NCBI GenBank assembly: GCA_964579305.1 | Contig: CAZOGY010000080.1 | Coordinates: 1-17,530 of the forward strand | Reading direction: 5' to 3' | DNA from: JBCBWG01 sp964579305 | Lineage (GTDB): Bacteria > Pseudomonadota > Alphaproteobacteria > Rhizobiales > Hyphomicrobiaceae | Length of the DNA stretch: 17,530 nucleotides | In this document: positions 1 to 6,989 of the stretch, in pieces | How the letters are laid out: every line of letters starts with the position of its first letter | Position numbering within the stretch: the first letter of the stretch is position 1 | The notes under the pieces: model-generated | What the model was told of the DNA's origin: nothing | What the model saw: the letters and a program-made list of their open reading frames with translations, nothing else | The model's database searches: none | Translations under genes and position numbers: made by a program

Positions 1-80
1 GCCAACGGCCCGTGAGCGCAACAAAGCGAAAGCAAGGCGCATTTCATGCGACACGCTTTAGTCAAACCTGGATACCAACC

Positions 81-332
81 ATGCTGATACTCAAACCCAA
101 CTGTGAGTGCTGCGACAGAGACCTGCCGCCTGCCACCCATGAGGCACGCATTTGCTCTTTTGAATGTACGTTCTGCGCCGATTGCGTCCAGAACCGTCTG
201 CCTGGCGGTGTCTGCCCGAATTGCGGCGGCGAGCTTGTCAGGCGCCCAGTCCGGCCCGCCGATCGGCTCGCACGGTTCCCCGCATCAGCCGATCGCGTGG
301 TGAAGCCGCACGCCGCCTGCCAGGACGCATAA
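81..332 (+). CDS. DUF1272 family small zinc-ribbon-like protein
   Basis: An 83-residue protein that matches the DUF1272 family as I know it: an N-terminal LKPNCECCDRDLPP block, then EARICSFECTFCADC and GGVCPNCGGELVRRP. Nine cysteines (C8, C10, C11, C25, C29, C32, C35, C45, C48) fall in CxCC, CxxxCxxCxxC and CxxC spacings, which suggests one or two bound zinc ions in a RING- or ribbon-like fold. The family has no established function. The ATG at 81 is chosen because family members begin with this M-L-x-L-x-P-N-C stretch. An in-frame GTG at 12 would add 23 residues with no family resemblance, although it overlaps a TGA at 13-15 that might end an upstream gene. The Shine-Dalgarno sequence is poor. 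The residues after about 60 are non-conserved tail. It converges with the dioxygenase gene downstream. Confidence 0.85.
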   Translation: MLILKPNCECCDRDLPPATHEARICSFECTFCADCVQNRLPGGVCPNCGGELVRRPVRPADRLARFPASADRVVKPHAACQDA

Positions 333-365
333 TCAAGGGCACATAATCAAGGGCACATCATCAAG
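329..365. repeat. 14-bp tandem repeat spanning the DUF1272 stop codon
   Basis: ATAATCAAGGGCAC occurs at 329-342 and again at 343-356, followed by a partial third copy (ATCATCAAG, 357-365). The first copy contains the TAA stop of the DUF1272 gene. It looks like a short slippage duplication; no function is evident. Confidence 0.8.
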
Positions 366-405
366 CCAAAGCGGACATAAAAATCGCTCCGACGCGCGAG
401 CTGTC

Positions 406-1053
406 TCAAACAACAATATCCACCGTCGCCGCCACACCATCCACGCCATCAACAAAGCGCATGGCCACGGCCTGCTGCTCTTCGCTGGACATGCGCTGGA
501 ACAGAAGATCGCGCGTGTTTTGCGGATGCCCGTCAATATAGAATTGCGTCGTAAATTCGCGCCCGCCCGCAAACACCTTGACGTGAATATGCGGCGTCCG
601 TCCGGGATAGGACACCGGCTTGATTGTGCGGAAAGCATACGCGCCATCCGATCCTGTCACCACATGCCCAAAGCCTTGGAAACCTGGATCACGCCGGCGC
701 CGCCAGGATCGGTCGCCCGTGTGCAGATAACGGCCGTTGACGTCGCATTGCCAGATCTCGACACGCGCACCGGCGATCGGCTCGCCGCCTGTGTCACGCA
801 CAACACCCTTCAGAACAACCACTTCACCGCCCGCTTGGCGGACGCGCCCGGTAATCTTCACCAGATTGTTGTCGGCGTCGGCAAACCGCATGGACGGTGT
901 CGGATAAAACGGCCCTTCCGTCGCTGCTGGCGTCCTTCGGGCAAGCGCGGGCCCCGCAACAAGCGAGGCAAGCGGCAACGCGAACAATCCCTTTGCAAGT
1001 CGCCGCCGCGACATCCCCTGACGCTGCGCGTTATTCCGCGACGGTTCGGCCAT
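406..1053 (-). CDS. Tat-exported intradiol ring-cleavage dioxygenase-like protein
   Basis: A 215-residue member of the intradiol dioxygenase family (protocatechuate 3,4-dioxygenase / catechol 1,2-dioxygenase fold), non-heme Fe(III) enzymes that cleave catechols between the hydroxyls. The core runs from TEGPFYP (about 45-51) through the beta-sandwich RVEIWQCDVNGRYLH to KPVSYPGRTPHIHVKV. All four expected iron ligands are visible: Tyr109, Tyr149, His155 and His157. The N-terminus has a twin-arginine signal (SRRRLAKG at 15-22, then a hydrophobic stretch and an AxA-type site near 36-38), so it should be exported folded. The ATG at 1053 is preceded by GGAGG at good spacing; a TATATT sequence about 30 bases upstream could be a -10 box. 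Family members with Tat signals are common in alphaproteobacteria and their substrates are usually unknown. It may share a transcript with the SGNH gene, 96 bp upstream on the same strand. Confidence 0.88.
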   Translation of the reverse strand: MAEPSRNNAQRQGMSRRRLAKGLFALPLASLVAGPALARRTPAATEGPFYPTPSMRFADADNNLVKITGRVRQAGGEVVVLKGVVRDTGGEPIAGARVEIWQCDVNGRYLHTGDRSWRRRRDPGFQGFGHVVTGSDGAYAFRTIKPVSYPGRTPHIHVKVFAGGREFTTQFYIDGHPQNTRDLLFQRMSSEEQQAVAMRFVDGVDGVAATVDIVV

Positions 1054-1149
1054 GGCTTCCTCCGAGGTTCCACACACGCGGAATATAGGCCCGACTGCGC
1101 CCTCGGGGCACTGAGCGAGCCCATGAAATAACTGTCAGATTGTCCGCGC

Positions 1150-2313
1150 TTACCGGCGTGCGGTCGAAACCTGAGATTGCCTGCGGATCGCAGCGACAAC
1201 GAGTTGCGCAAGCACCTGGCCGCCAGCGCCGTTGAAGTGGATGCCATCAGAGGTCCGCAACGTGCGCCGCCCCCCGTCGATATCCGCACCGGCCGACGTA
1301 TAGCCCCCGCCGTCGGCCTGGAACCTGTCAAAAGTGTCCACGAACACGACGCCATGCTTTGCCGCATAGGTTCGATAAACCCGGTTGAACTTGGCGTAAT
1401 CGCGTGTCATGCGCCCCGACCTGACAACGGGTAGCCCAACCCAGTAAACGTGCGGCGTGGCTCGTTTCAGCGCCGCCATATAGCGGTCAACGCGGCGCCG
1501 ATATTCACGCCACCAACGCTCGGAAAACCGCTTAAGCCGCAGGCGTCCCGAAGACAGCGATTGCCGATCATTACCACCAAAGGTCACGACGACAATGTCT
1601 GGCCGGTCTTCCCGCAAGAAACGCAGTGTGCGCTCATACCAATCATATTGATCATCGCGAATGAGGCCAGTGCCCCCACGGGTACGGCGCTTGACCGTGT
1701 AAAAACCAGCGCGCCGCGCATAGCCCTGCAGTCCGTGGAACACGTTGGTTGCCAGGCTGTCACCGTAAACCACCATGCGATAGCGCCGCCGAAGATCCAG
1801 CCGCGGTCCGGAAACAGCCCTCGAATGTTGCTTGCGTTGCGCGGGCTTGGCGAGGGAGGCAACACGCGGCGTTCGCACGATCGCGGGCGGCTGGACCAGA
1901 CGCGGCCGTGCGCGACGCAGCGGGGCTTGTTTCGGCACTGCGCCACGCGCCACGCGCCTAGGACGAGAGCGAACCGCCGCAACCGGCTGGGGCACGGGGA
2001 TCATGCGCACGAAATCAGCGCTCATCCACCCAACCGCGCCGGTGACGGGCTCGCGGACCTGAACCCACCCGACACGCTGCCGCAGGATTTGCAAGCGCGT
2101 GCCACGGCGATGCGCTCCAATGCGCTCGCCCGAGATATCGGGCTGTGCGCGCACGTTGACGTTTGAGCCTGAGACAAGCGCCCACCTCAACGCAGCGCCC
2201 GCATTGTCAGCCGCGTGTGACGGCGACGCGCCAAGCGCCGCACTGAACAACACAGCAGCCAGAATTGCCCAGCCAAATAAGCGGTTTCCAACGAACCGTT
2301 TGCCTAAAACCAT
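1150..2313 (-). CDS. periplasmic SH3b + SGNH-hydrolase (DUF459) protein
   Basis: A 387-residue secreted protein. Residues 1-35 are a signal peptide (hydrophobic 11-29, ending SHAAD). Residues about 45-103 form a bacterial SH3 domain (NVRAQPD, VGWVQVREP, GAVGWMSADFV). Residues 104-178 are an Arg/Pro/Ala-rich, very basic linker. Residues about 180-380 are an SGNH/GDSL hydrolase of the DUF459 type: YGDSLA with Ser186, RGGTGLIRDDQYDW, FGGND with Asn248, YWVGLP, and DGIH with Asp356 and His359, so the catalytic residues are intact. SH3b domains often bind cell-wall peptides and SGNH enzymes often remove or transfer acyl groups; an envelope polysaccharide or peptidoglycan esterase is therefore plausible but is inference. 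The ATG at 2313 is preferred because it starts directly before the signal peptide. Reading continues open upstream to about 2709, but that extension lacks family resemblance and covers the promoter region of the divergent dehydratase. Confidence 0.85.
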   Translation of the reverse strand: MVLGKRFVGNRLFGWAILAAVLFSAALGASPSHAADNAGAALRWALVSGSNVNVRAQPDISGERIGAHRRGTRLQILRQRVGWVQVREPVTGAVGWMSADFVRMIPVPQPVAAVRSRPRRVARGAVPKQAPLRRARPRLVQPPAIVRTPRVASLAKPAQRKQHSRAVSGPRLDLRRRYRMVVYGDSLATNVFHGLQGYARRAGFYTVKRRTRGGTGLIRDDQYDWYERTLRFLREDRPDIVVVTFGGNDRQSLSSGRLRLKRFSERWWREYRRRVDRYMAALKRATPHVYWVGLPVVRSGRMTRDYAKFNRVYRTYAAKHGVVFVDTFDRFQADGGGYTSAGADIDGGRRTLRTSDGIHFNGAGGQVLAQLVVAAIRRQSQVSTARR

Positions 2314-2591
2314 TCCAACGGTCCCCTTGATCGCGATGCAGGCTCGCGCGGATCTCCGGAGCAACAGCGCCATCGCGCCATGCCCCTCGCCGTCCCAGAC
2401 AACCGTGACGACAAATCGACGAGGGCGCCCGCGCCGCCAGCCATGCGCGCAAACAAACCGATTCGGACAAACGGGATATGAACGGCCAGACACCGCCCGC
2501 CTGGACAATCCGCCAACACCGATTGACGGCCTTTGGCACTGGGATGATACGGTATGGCCAACAACACCAAGGCACCGAAGGGCAGGAAAAA
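2314..2591. promoter_or_regulatory. divergent promoter region, SGNH gene / IlvD-type dehydratase
   Basis: A 278-bp non-coding region between the minus-strand SGNH gene and the plus-strand dehydratase must hold both promoters. For the dehydratase, TTGACG at 2523-2528 is followed after about 17 bases by a weak -10-like GATACG (2546-2551), 40 bases before the start codon. I see no clear operator palindrome. Frames stay open on both strands here, but I see no family signature in them. Confidence 0.45.
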
Positions 2592-4412
2592 ATGGCCGAC
2601 GACGCAAACAGCAAGCCGACACCGGAAAAGCGCGCGAAGTTGCGCTCCAAGGCCTGGTTCGACAACCCTGACAACGCCGACATGACCGCGCTTTATCTTG
2701 AGCGGACAATGAATTTCGGCCTGACGCTGGACGAATTGCAATCTGGCAAACCGATTATCGGCATTGCCCAATCAGGCTCCGATATTGCGCCATGCAACCG
2801 GCACCACTTGGTTCTCGCCGAACGCGTGCGTGACGGCATTCGCGAGGCTGGCGGCGTCCCCTTCGAGTTCCCGATCCACCCGATCCAGGAAACGTGCAAA
2901 CGGCCAACCGCAAGCCTCGACCGCAACCTGCAGTATCTCTCGCTGGTTGAAATCCTTTACGGCTACCACCTCGACGCCGTTGTCCTGACAACCGGCTGCG
3001 ACAAGACCACGCCAGCGCAGATCATGGCGGCTGCTACGGTCGACCTGCCAGCGATCGTGCTCTCTGGCGGGCCGATGTTGAACGGATGGCACAACGGCGA
3101 ACGAACAGGCTCCGGCACGATCGTCTGGAAGGCGCGCGAGATGATGGCGCGCGGCGAGATCGACTACAAAGGCTTTGCTGAGTTGGTCGCATCGTCCGCA
3201 CCATCGGCCGGCCACTGCAATACGATGGGTACGGCTTCAACGATGAATTCGCTGGCCGAAGCCCTCGGCCTGTCGCTGCCCGGCTGCGCCGCTATTCCCG
3301 CGCCCTACCGCGAACGCCAGCAAATGGCATATCTGACCGGCAAACGCATTGTCGAAATGGTTTGGGAAGATTTGCGCCCCTCGCAGATCCTCACGCGAGA
3401 AGCATTCGAAAACGCAATCGTCGTCAATTCAGCAATTGGTGGCTCAACAAATGCGCCCATTCACTTAAACGCCATTGCGCGCCACGTGGGCGTCGAGCTT
3501 GATAACGACGATTGGGAGAAGCACGGCTACGAAATTCCTTTGCTGGTCAATCTCCAGCCCGCCGGCGAATATCTTGGCGAGGATTATCACCGGGCAGGTG
3601 GCGTTCCAGCCGTTGTTGCCGAATTGATCCAAGCGGGAAAAATCAATCCAAAGCCAATCACTGTCAACGGGAAGTCGCTCGCGGCAAACTGCGAAGGCGC
3701 ATTCACAAACAATCGAGATGTGATCAAATCGTTTGATGATCCGATGCAAAAAGAGGCAGGCTTCCTCAATCTCAAGGGCAACCTGTTTGATTCAGCGATC
3801 ATGAAAACATCGGTTATCAGCGCAGCTTTTCGCGAACGCTACTTGTCCAACCCCGACGACCCCATGGCCTTTGAAGCCCGCGCCATCGTGTTTGACGGAC
3901 CTGAAGACTACCATCACCGGATCGACGACGCGTCGCTTGAGATCGACGCCAATTGCGTGCTGTTCATGCGCGGGACCGGCCCGGTCGGCTATCCTGGCGC
4001 AGCGGAAGTTGTGAACATGCGCGCGCCGACCTACTTGCTTAAACAGGGGATCAGCGACTTGCCATGCATTGGCGACGGCCGGCAATCGGGCACATCGGGC
4101 TCGCCGTCCATCCTGAACGCCTCCCCAGAAGCCGCGACCGGCGGTGGCCTTGCGCTCTTAAAAATGAACGACCGCGTCCGCATTGATCTTGGCAAACGCA
4201 CGGCTGATATCCTGATCTCCGACGAAGAATTGGAAAAGCGTCGCAATGAATTGGCGGCGGCTGGCGGTTACAAATATCCAGACCACCAAACACCGTGGCA
4301 GGAAATTCAGCGCGGCATTATCGATGAGTTGTCTGAAGGCATGGTCCTGAAACCTGCCGTCAAGTATCAACGCATCGCCGAAACAAAAGGGCTGCCACGC
4401 GACAACCACTGA
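2592..4412 (+). CDS. IlvD/Edd-family sugar-acid dehydratase, D-xylonate dehydratase type
   Basis: A 606-residue cytoplasmic dehydratase of the IlvD/Edd family. It is closest by recall to Caulobacter D-xylonate dehydratase XylD (about 590 residues), sharing RDWFDNP/AWFDNP, DMTALYLER, GKPIIGIAQ, SDIxPCNR, SAPSAGHCNTMGTASTMN, CAAIPAPYRER and the C-terminal LPRxNH. The three Fe-S cysteines are present (Cys68 in APCNR, Cys136 in TTGCDKTTP, Cys209 in GHCNTMG). Lys138, the position that is carbamylated and binds Mg in the family, is present, as is the GTSGSPSILNASPE active-site loop. The expected reaction is removal of water from a sugar acid (xylonate, arabinonate, gluconate or similar) to the 2-keto-3-deoxy acid. 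The exact substrate cannot be read from sequence, and the usual dehydrogenase or lactonase partners are absent here. The ATG at 2592 is chosen for its AGGGCAGG upstream and its family-like length; an in-frame ATG at 2478 would add 38 atypical residues. Confidence 0.9.
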   Translation: MADDANSKPTPEKRAKLRSKAWFDNPDNADMTALYLERTMNFGLTLDELQSGKPIIGIAQSGSDIAPCNRHHLVLAERVRDGIREAGGVPFEFPIHPIQETCKRPTASLDRNLQYLSLVEILYGYHLDAVVLTTGCDKTTPAQIMAAATVDLPAIVLSGGPMLNGWHNGERTGSGTIVWKAREMMARGEIDYKGFAELVASSAPSAGHCNTMGTASTMNSLAEALGLSLPGCAAIPAPYRERQQMAYLTGKRIVEMVWEDLRPSQILTREAFENAIVVNSAIGGSTNAPIHLNAIARHVGVELDNDDWEKHGYEIPLLVNLQPAGEYLGEDYHRAGGVPAVVAELIQAGKINPKPITVNGKSLAANCEGAFTNNRDVIKSFDDPMQKEAGFLNLKGNLFDSAIMKTSVISAAFRERYLSNPDDPMAFEARAIVFDGPEDYHHRIDDASLEIDANCVLFMRGTGPVGYPGAAEVVNMRAPTYLLKQGISDLPCIGDGRQSGTSGSPSILNASPEAATGGGLALLKMNDRVRIDLGKRTADILISDEELEKRRNELAAAGGYKYPDHQTPWQEIQRGIIDELSEGMVLKPAVKYQRIAETKGLPRDNH

Positions 4413-4436
4413 TCTCGTTGAAACTCCGGCGATAAC

Positions 4437-4469
4437 ATCGGCATACCCTGCGAAACAGGGTGTGCCGAT
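4437..4469. terminator. long hairpin between convergent genes, probable terminator
   Basis: A 14-bp stem (4437-4450 with 4456-4469, one G-U pair) closes a CGAAA loop. It lies 25 bases after the dehydratase stop and 42 bases beyond the cytochrome stop on the other strand. A T6 run occurs at 4486-4491, 16 bases after the stem, so this is not a textbook intrinsic terminator. It may act as a bidirectional transcription block or an mRNA 3'-end stabiliser. Confidence 0.6.
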
Positions 4470-4510
4470 AACGCCAGATCTACGGTTTTTTCTGCCGCCC
4501 GTTATAGCGT

Positions 4511-5002
4511 TCAGTCGTCCTGCTTGAATGCTTTGTGGCAACTGCGGCAGCTTGCACCGACATCGACGAATGCCGCTTGAAATGCGGCAAACGATGTCGC
4601 CTGACCAAGCGTCTCGGTGGCGCTTGCAAATTTCGCGATTTCGCGCTCGAACGCCGGCCAATCCTGCCAAATCTCTGGCTTCGCCTCGCTTGGTGGCTGC
4701 AAACTCCCCTTTGGAAAGCGGTGTTCCATCCGAGCGGCGACGGTGTTCAATGTCGCGACGGCGCGGCGGGTCCGCGTGGCATCAAACGTTTCCGGCCTTC
4801 GAACGAAAGCCGACAAAACCTTCATTTCAGATTTCAAAGCGCCCATATCGTCCATGCGCGCTTTGACAACGCCTGTCGCGCCTCTATGGGCTTGCCCCTC
4901 GGGCAACGCCGCAAACAGCAAAGCGCAGCCGGCAGTCGCGACCAGCAAGGCAGAGCGGGATATTCGGCTGAGAAAAATCCTCTTTATTGTCGACACCCTC
5001 AT
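4511..5002 (-). CDS. cytochrome c' (class II c-type cytochrome)
   Basis: A 163-residue exported heme protein. The N-terminus (1-38) is a signal peptide with a basic start, a hydrophobic core (about 18-32) and a GQA/H cleavage site. The remaining roughly 125 residues have the length and helix-rich character of the cytochrome c' four-helix bundle. The single heme site CRSCH (Cys152, Cys155, His156) sits at the extreme C-terminus, followed by KAFK, as is typical for class II cytochromes. A Met-rich first helix (RMDDMGALKSEM, 49-60) includes the region that usually packs over the distal heme face. Its ATG overlaps the TGA of the DUF411 gene by four bases (ATGA), so the two are translationally coupled. 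Family members bind NO or CO or carry electrons in the periplasm. Here the partner gene suggests a role in copper or redox stress, which is inference. Confidence 0.88.
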   Translation of the reverse strand: MRVSTIKRIFLSRISRSALLVATAGCALLFAALPEGQAHRGATGVVKARMDDMGALKSEMKVLSAFVRRPETFDATRTRRAVATLNTVAARMEHRFPKGSLQPPSEAKPEIWQDWPAFEREIAKFASATETLGQATSFAAFQAAFVDVGASCRSCHKAFKQDD

Positions 5003-5490
5003 TGTTTCTCACCATAGCTCGCAAACACGCGGGTTGTGCCGTCTTTGTTGATCAGTAGCACATCATACGCATCCCGCTGCGTCCCGACCTCCATCCCTGG
5101 CGACCCAATCGGCATGCCTGGGACAGCAAGGCCGATGGCATTTGGCTTCTCACGCAACAAGCGCATGACATCTTCTGCGGGGACGTGGCCCTCAATCGTA
5201 TAACCGCTGACACGTGCGGTGTGGCATGAGGCGTACTTTGGAGCGATGCCATGGGTGCGCTTGAACGCGACCAGCGGCCCCATGCCCATATCCTGTGTGG
5301 TCACCGTGAAGCCGGCCGCCCGCATGTGTGCGACCCAGGCGGAGCAACATCCACATGTGGGACTTTTCGCGACGCTGACCGCGGGCTTGTCCTGGGCCGC
5401 GACAGGCGCACCGACCGCGGCAATGCCCGCGAACGCCAACACAAATGCGGAAGTAATGACCGCCCGCAGATTGATTAGAACTGCCATCAT
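4999..5490 (-). CDS. DUF411 (CopG-like) periplasmic copper-binding protein
   Basis: A 163-residue protein with a signal peptide (hydrophobic 11-30, AAQD site near 32-34) and the full DUF411 pattern: SPTCGCCSAWVAHMRAAGF, YASCHTARVSGYTIEGHVPAEDV, then LLREKPNAIGLAVPGMPIGSPGME. Cys46, Cys48 and Cys49 form the CGCC motif; Cys89, His90, His102, Met126 and Met133 are further candidate metal ligands. Characterised family members (CopG of copper-resistance clusters) have a thioredoxin-like fold and bind a copper cluster through such cysteines. The ATG pair at 5490/5487 is preferred (GAGG upstream); a TTG at 5514 is also in frame. It is the first gene of a two-gene unit with the cytochrome c' gene. 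No copA, copB or other copper gene is visible nearby. Confidence 0.87.
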   Translation of the reverse strand: MMAVLINLRAVITSAFVLAFAGIAAVGAPVAAQDKPAVSVAKSPTCGCCSAWVAHMRAAGFTVTTQDMGMGPLVAFKRTHGIAPKYASCHTARVSGYTIEGHVPAEDVMRLLREKPNAIGLAVPGMPIGSPGMEVGTQRDAYDVLLINKDGTTRVFASYGEKQ

Positions 5491-5525
5491 TGCGCCTCGC
5501 CTGTTGGGTTTCAACTCGCCCTGGC

Positions 5526-5664
5526 CTAAAGCAGTACCCGATCTTCCAGAATCGCTTCGCGATCCACAGACCAGATGAGATTGCTCTATTTCCTACGTGA
5601 TAGAGCATCTTTGCCCGACCGCTTGACCGCAATTGCGGCCACGTGTGGTCGGATGATGCTCTAG
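5526..5664. repeat. composite palindromic intergenic element (Rhizobiales-type architecture)
   Basis: Two imperfect palindromes are joined by a short linker. The left half runs from CTAAAGC (5526) to GCTCTA and holds an internal ATCGC-TTC-GCGAT hairpin. The right half is nested: TAGAGCATC (5601-5609) pairs with GATGCTCTA (5655-5663), CCGACC (5615-5620) pairs with GGTCGG (5647-5652), and a perfect 12-bp palindrome CCGCAATTGCGG (5627-5638) sits inside. TGCTCTAT (5582-5589) also pairs with ATAGAGCA (5600-5607) across the linker. The CTAAAGC...GCTCTA...GAGCAT...ATGCTCTAG layout matches intergenic palindromic repeats I know from Rhizobiales genomes, although the inner bases differ. Only one copy lies in this window. 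Confidence 0.6.
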
Positions 5665-5696
5665 AAAATGGATGCGCGCCCGGCAACGCGCATTTT
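5665..5696 (-). terminator. possible terminator of the glycosyltransferase gene
   Basis: Read on the minus strand downstream of the glycosyltransferase stop, a GCGCG/CGCGC stem (5674-5678 with 5687-5691) is followed by a T-rich stretch that can also pair with AAAAT (5665-5669). The stem is short and contains a bulge, so the call is tentative. The rest of 5697-5745 shows nothing recognisable. Confidence 0.4.
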
Positions 5697-5745
5697 CGTG
5701 AAACCAGCCCGCATATAGCGAGCACTGATTCCAGCTTGAAAGGGC

Positions 5746-6888
5746 CTAACCAAGCCGTGCCAACGCATCGGATGCCTGCTGCGCGCGCGCGCGCCAGCTT
5801 TCCGATTGCATCGAGGCTTTGCGTTCACCATTGCGTGCGGTATCGGCCTGCGCCTGGCGGATCACGTCAGCGAACGGTCCATCGCCCTGACGCAGGCAAA
5901 CCAGATCGCGATATGGCGCTAACGCTGGAAAATCCGTGGTGGCAATGGGCGTTCCCGCCGCCAGATACTCACGCAGCTTGAGCGGATTCATGGCGCGCAC
6001 CATGGCTGTATCCGCAAACGGCAACAACGAAACGGTCCAATGCTGGACATAGCGCGGTAAAGTTTCGTGTGCCTTGGCACCAAGAAACCGCACATTATCC
6101 AGGCCGGCGAAAGCATCTTGCTCGGCTTGGGCAATTTTGCCCAAAAAAACGAAATCCCAATCCGAAAGGGTTTCGATGGCCGCCTTCAAAAGCGGAAGGT
6201 CAATCCGATCAAGAAAAGCGCCATAGTAACCGGCAATGGGTCGCCCTGTTGGCAAGTCATCGGCCGGTGGCACCGGTTTGGTGAATAGCTCAACATCGAC
6301 ACCGTGCGGCAACAACATTGTTTTTTCAGCAGGAAACTTCGCAACAAGCTCTTGCGAACACGCCAGAATTAAATCGGCTCTTTCAACAAGCTGGTCTTCG
6401 ATCGCCAGCACATCGGCATGATCGACCCCTGCGAGCGCGCCAAAATCATCGGCGCAATAGTAGACAAGCGCCCGTTCGCCGAGCCGCCCCGCGACCGCAA
6501 GTGCTGTCGGGACCGTGACCCACAGGATCGGCCGATCGAGTTTGCACTGCTGGATTTTCGGCCCCAGTTGGCGCTGAAGTGCAGCCCCGTTGAACTTGAA
6601 GGCAAGTTTGCTGCCAGGGAACGGCAACGCCACTGGCGCAATGACTGTCACCGTCTCTGGCGGGCGCTGTTTCACGTCTTGGATGGGCGTGCCACGTCGC
6701 CCGCGAACAACCTGGCCCGCTTTATCAACAATACGGTTGAGATCATGCGCATTCAATCGCGGCCGGCGCAACCCGAGAGAATTAACATAAATAATCCGTC
6801 GGTCTTCAGCCAAATAGCGAACCAGGTTCTGTGTCGACGTCGGGTAACTCCCCCAATCCTCGCCGAATATAATCAAGTCCGCTGGCAT
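5746..6888 (-). CDS. family 4-like glycosyltransferase (GT-B, TuaH-like)
   Basis: A 380-residue cytoplasmic GT-B glycosyltransferase. The N-terminal domain (1-200) opens with LIIFGEDWGSYPTSTQNLVRYLAED and carries LVYYCADDFGAL and RADLILACSQEL, features of the TuaH-like branch involved in cell-surface polysaccharides. The C-terminal domain has LLPHGVDVELF (192-202), PIAGYYGAF (217-225) and the donor-sugar motif NPLKLREYLAAGTPIATTDF (301-320, with Glu307 as the expected nucleotide-sugar-binding acid). No membrane segment or signal is present. The ATG at 6888 has AGGCGGGCGGGA upstream; a longer reading from 6954 adds 22 basic residues that look spurious. It stands alone rather than in a polysaccharide cluster, so acceptor and product are unknown. 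The upstream region holds a tandem repeat that could be regulatory. Confidence 0.83.
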   Translation of the reverse strand: MPADLIIFGEDWGSYPTSTQNLVRYLAEDRRIIYVNSLGLRRPRLNAHDLNRIVDKAGQVVRGRRGTPIQDVKQRPPETVTVIAPVALPFPGSKLAFKFNGAALQRQLGPKIQQCKLDRPILWVTVPTALAVAGRLGERALVYYCADDFGALAGVDHADVLAIEDQLVERADLILACSQELVAKFPAEKTMLLPHGVDVELFTKPVPPADDLPTGRPIAGYYGAFLDRIDLPLLKAAIETLSDWDFVFLGKIAQAEQDAFAGLDNVRFLGAKAHETLPRYVQHWTVSLLPFADTAMVRAMNPLKLREYLAAGTPIATTDFPALAPYRDLVCLRQGDGPFADVIRQAQADTARNGERKASMQSESWRARAQQASDALARLG

Positions 6889-6989
6889 TCCCGCCCGCCT
6901 ATTTTTTCTTTTCACAAAATGTGATCGCGGCAGCCGCGCCCACACACAAGGCACAAGCGACCGCGCCGTAACCGGGAGGCGAACGTCAA

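Noticed and set aside
12..80. GTG at 12 as the start of the DUF1272 gene
   Set aside because: DUF1272 proteins begin at the M-L-x-L-K-P-N-C stretch; the extra 23 residues show no conservation that I recognise.
1450..2166. Long plus-strand ORF opposite the SGNH gene
   Set aside because: It is antisense to a well-supported gene with intact catalytic motifs and has no family-like sequence of its own.
2478..2591. N-terminal extension of the dehydratase from ATG 2478
   Set aside because: The 38 added residues do not resemble the family, and the ATG at 2592 has a better ribosome binding site and gives normal length.
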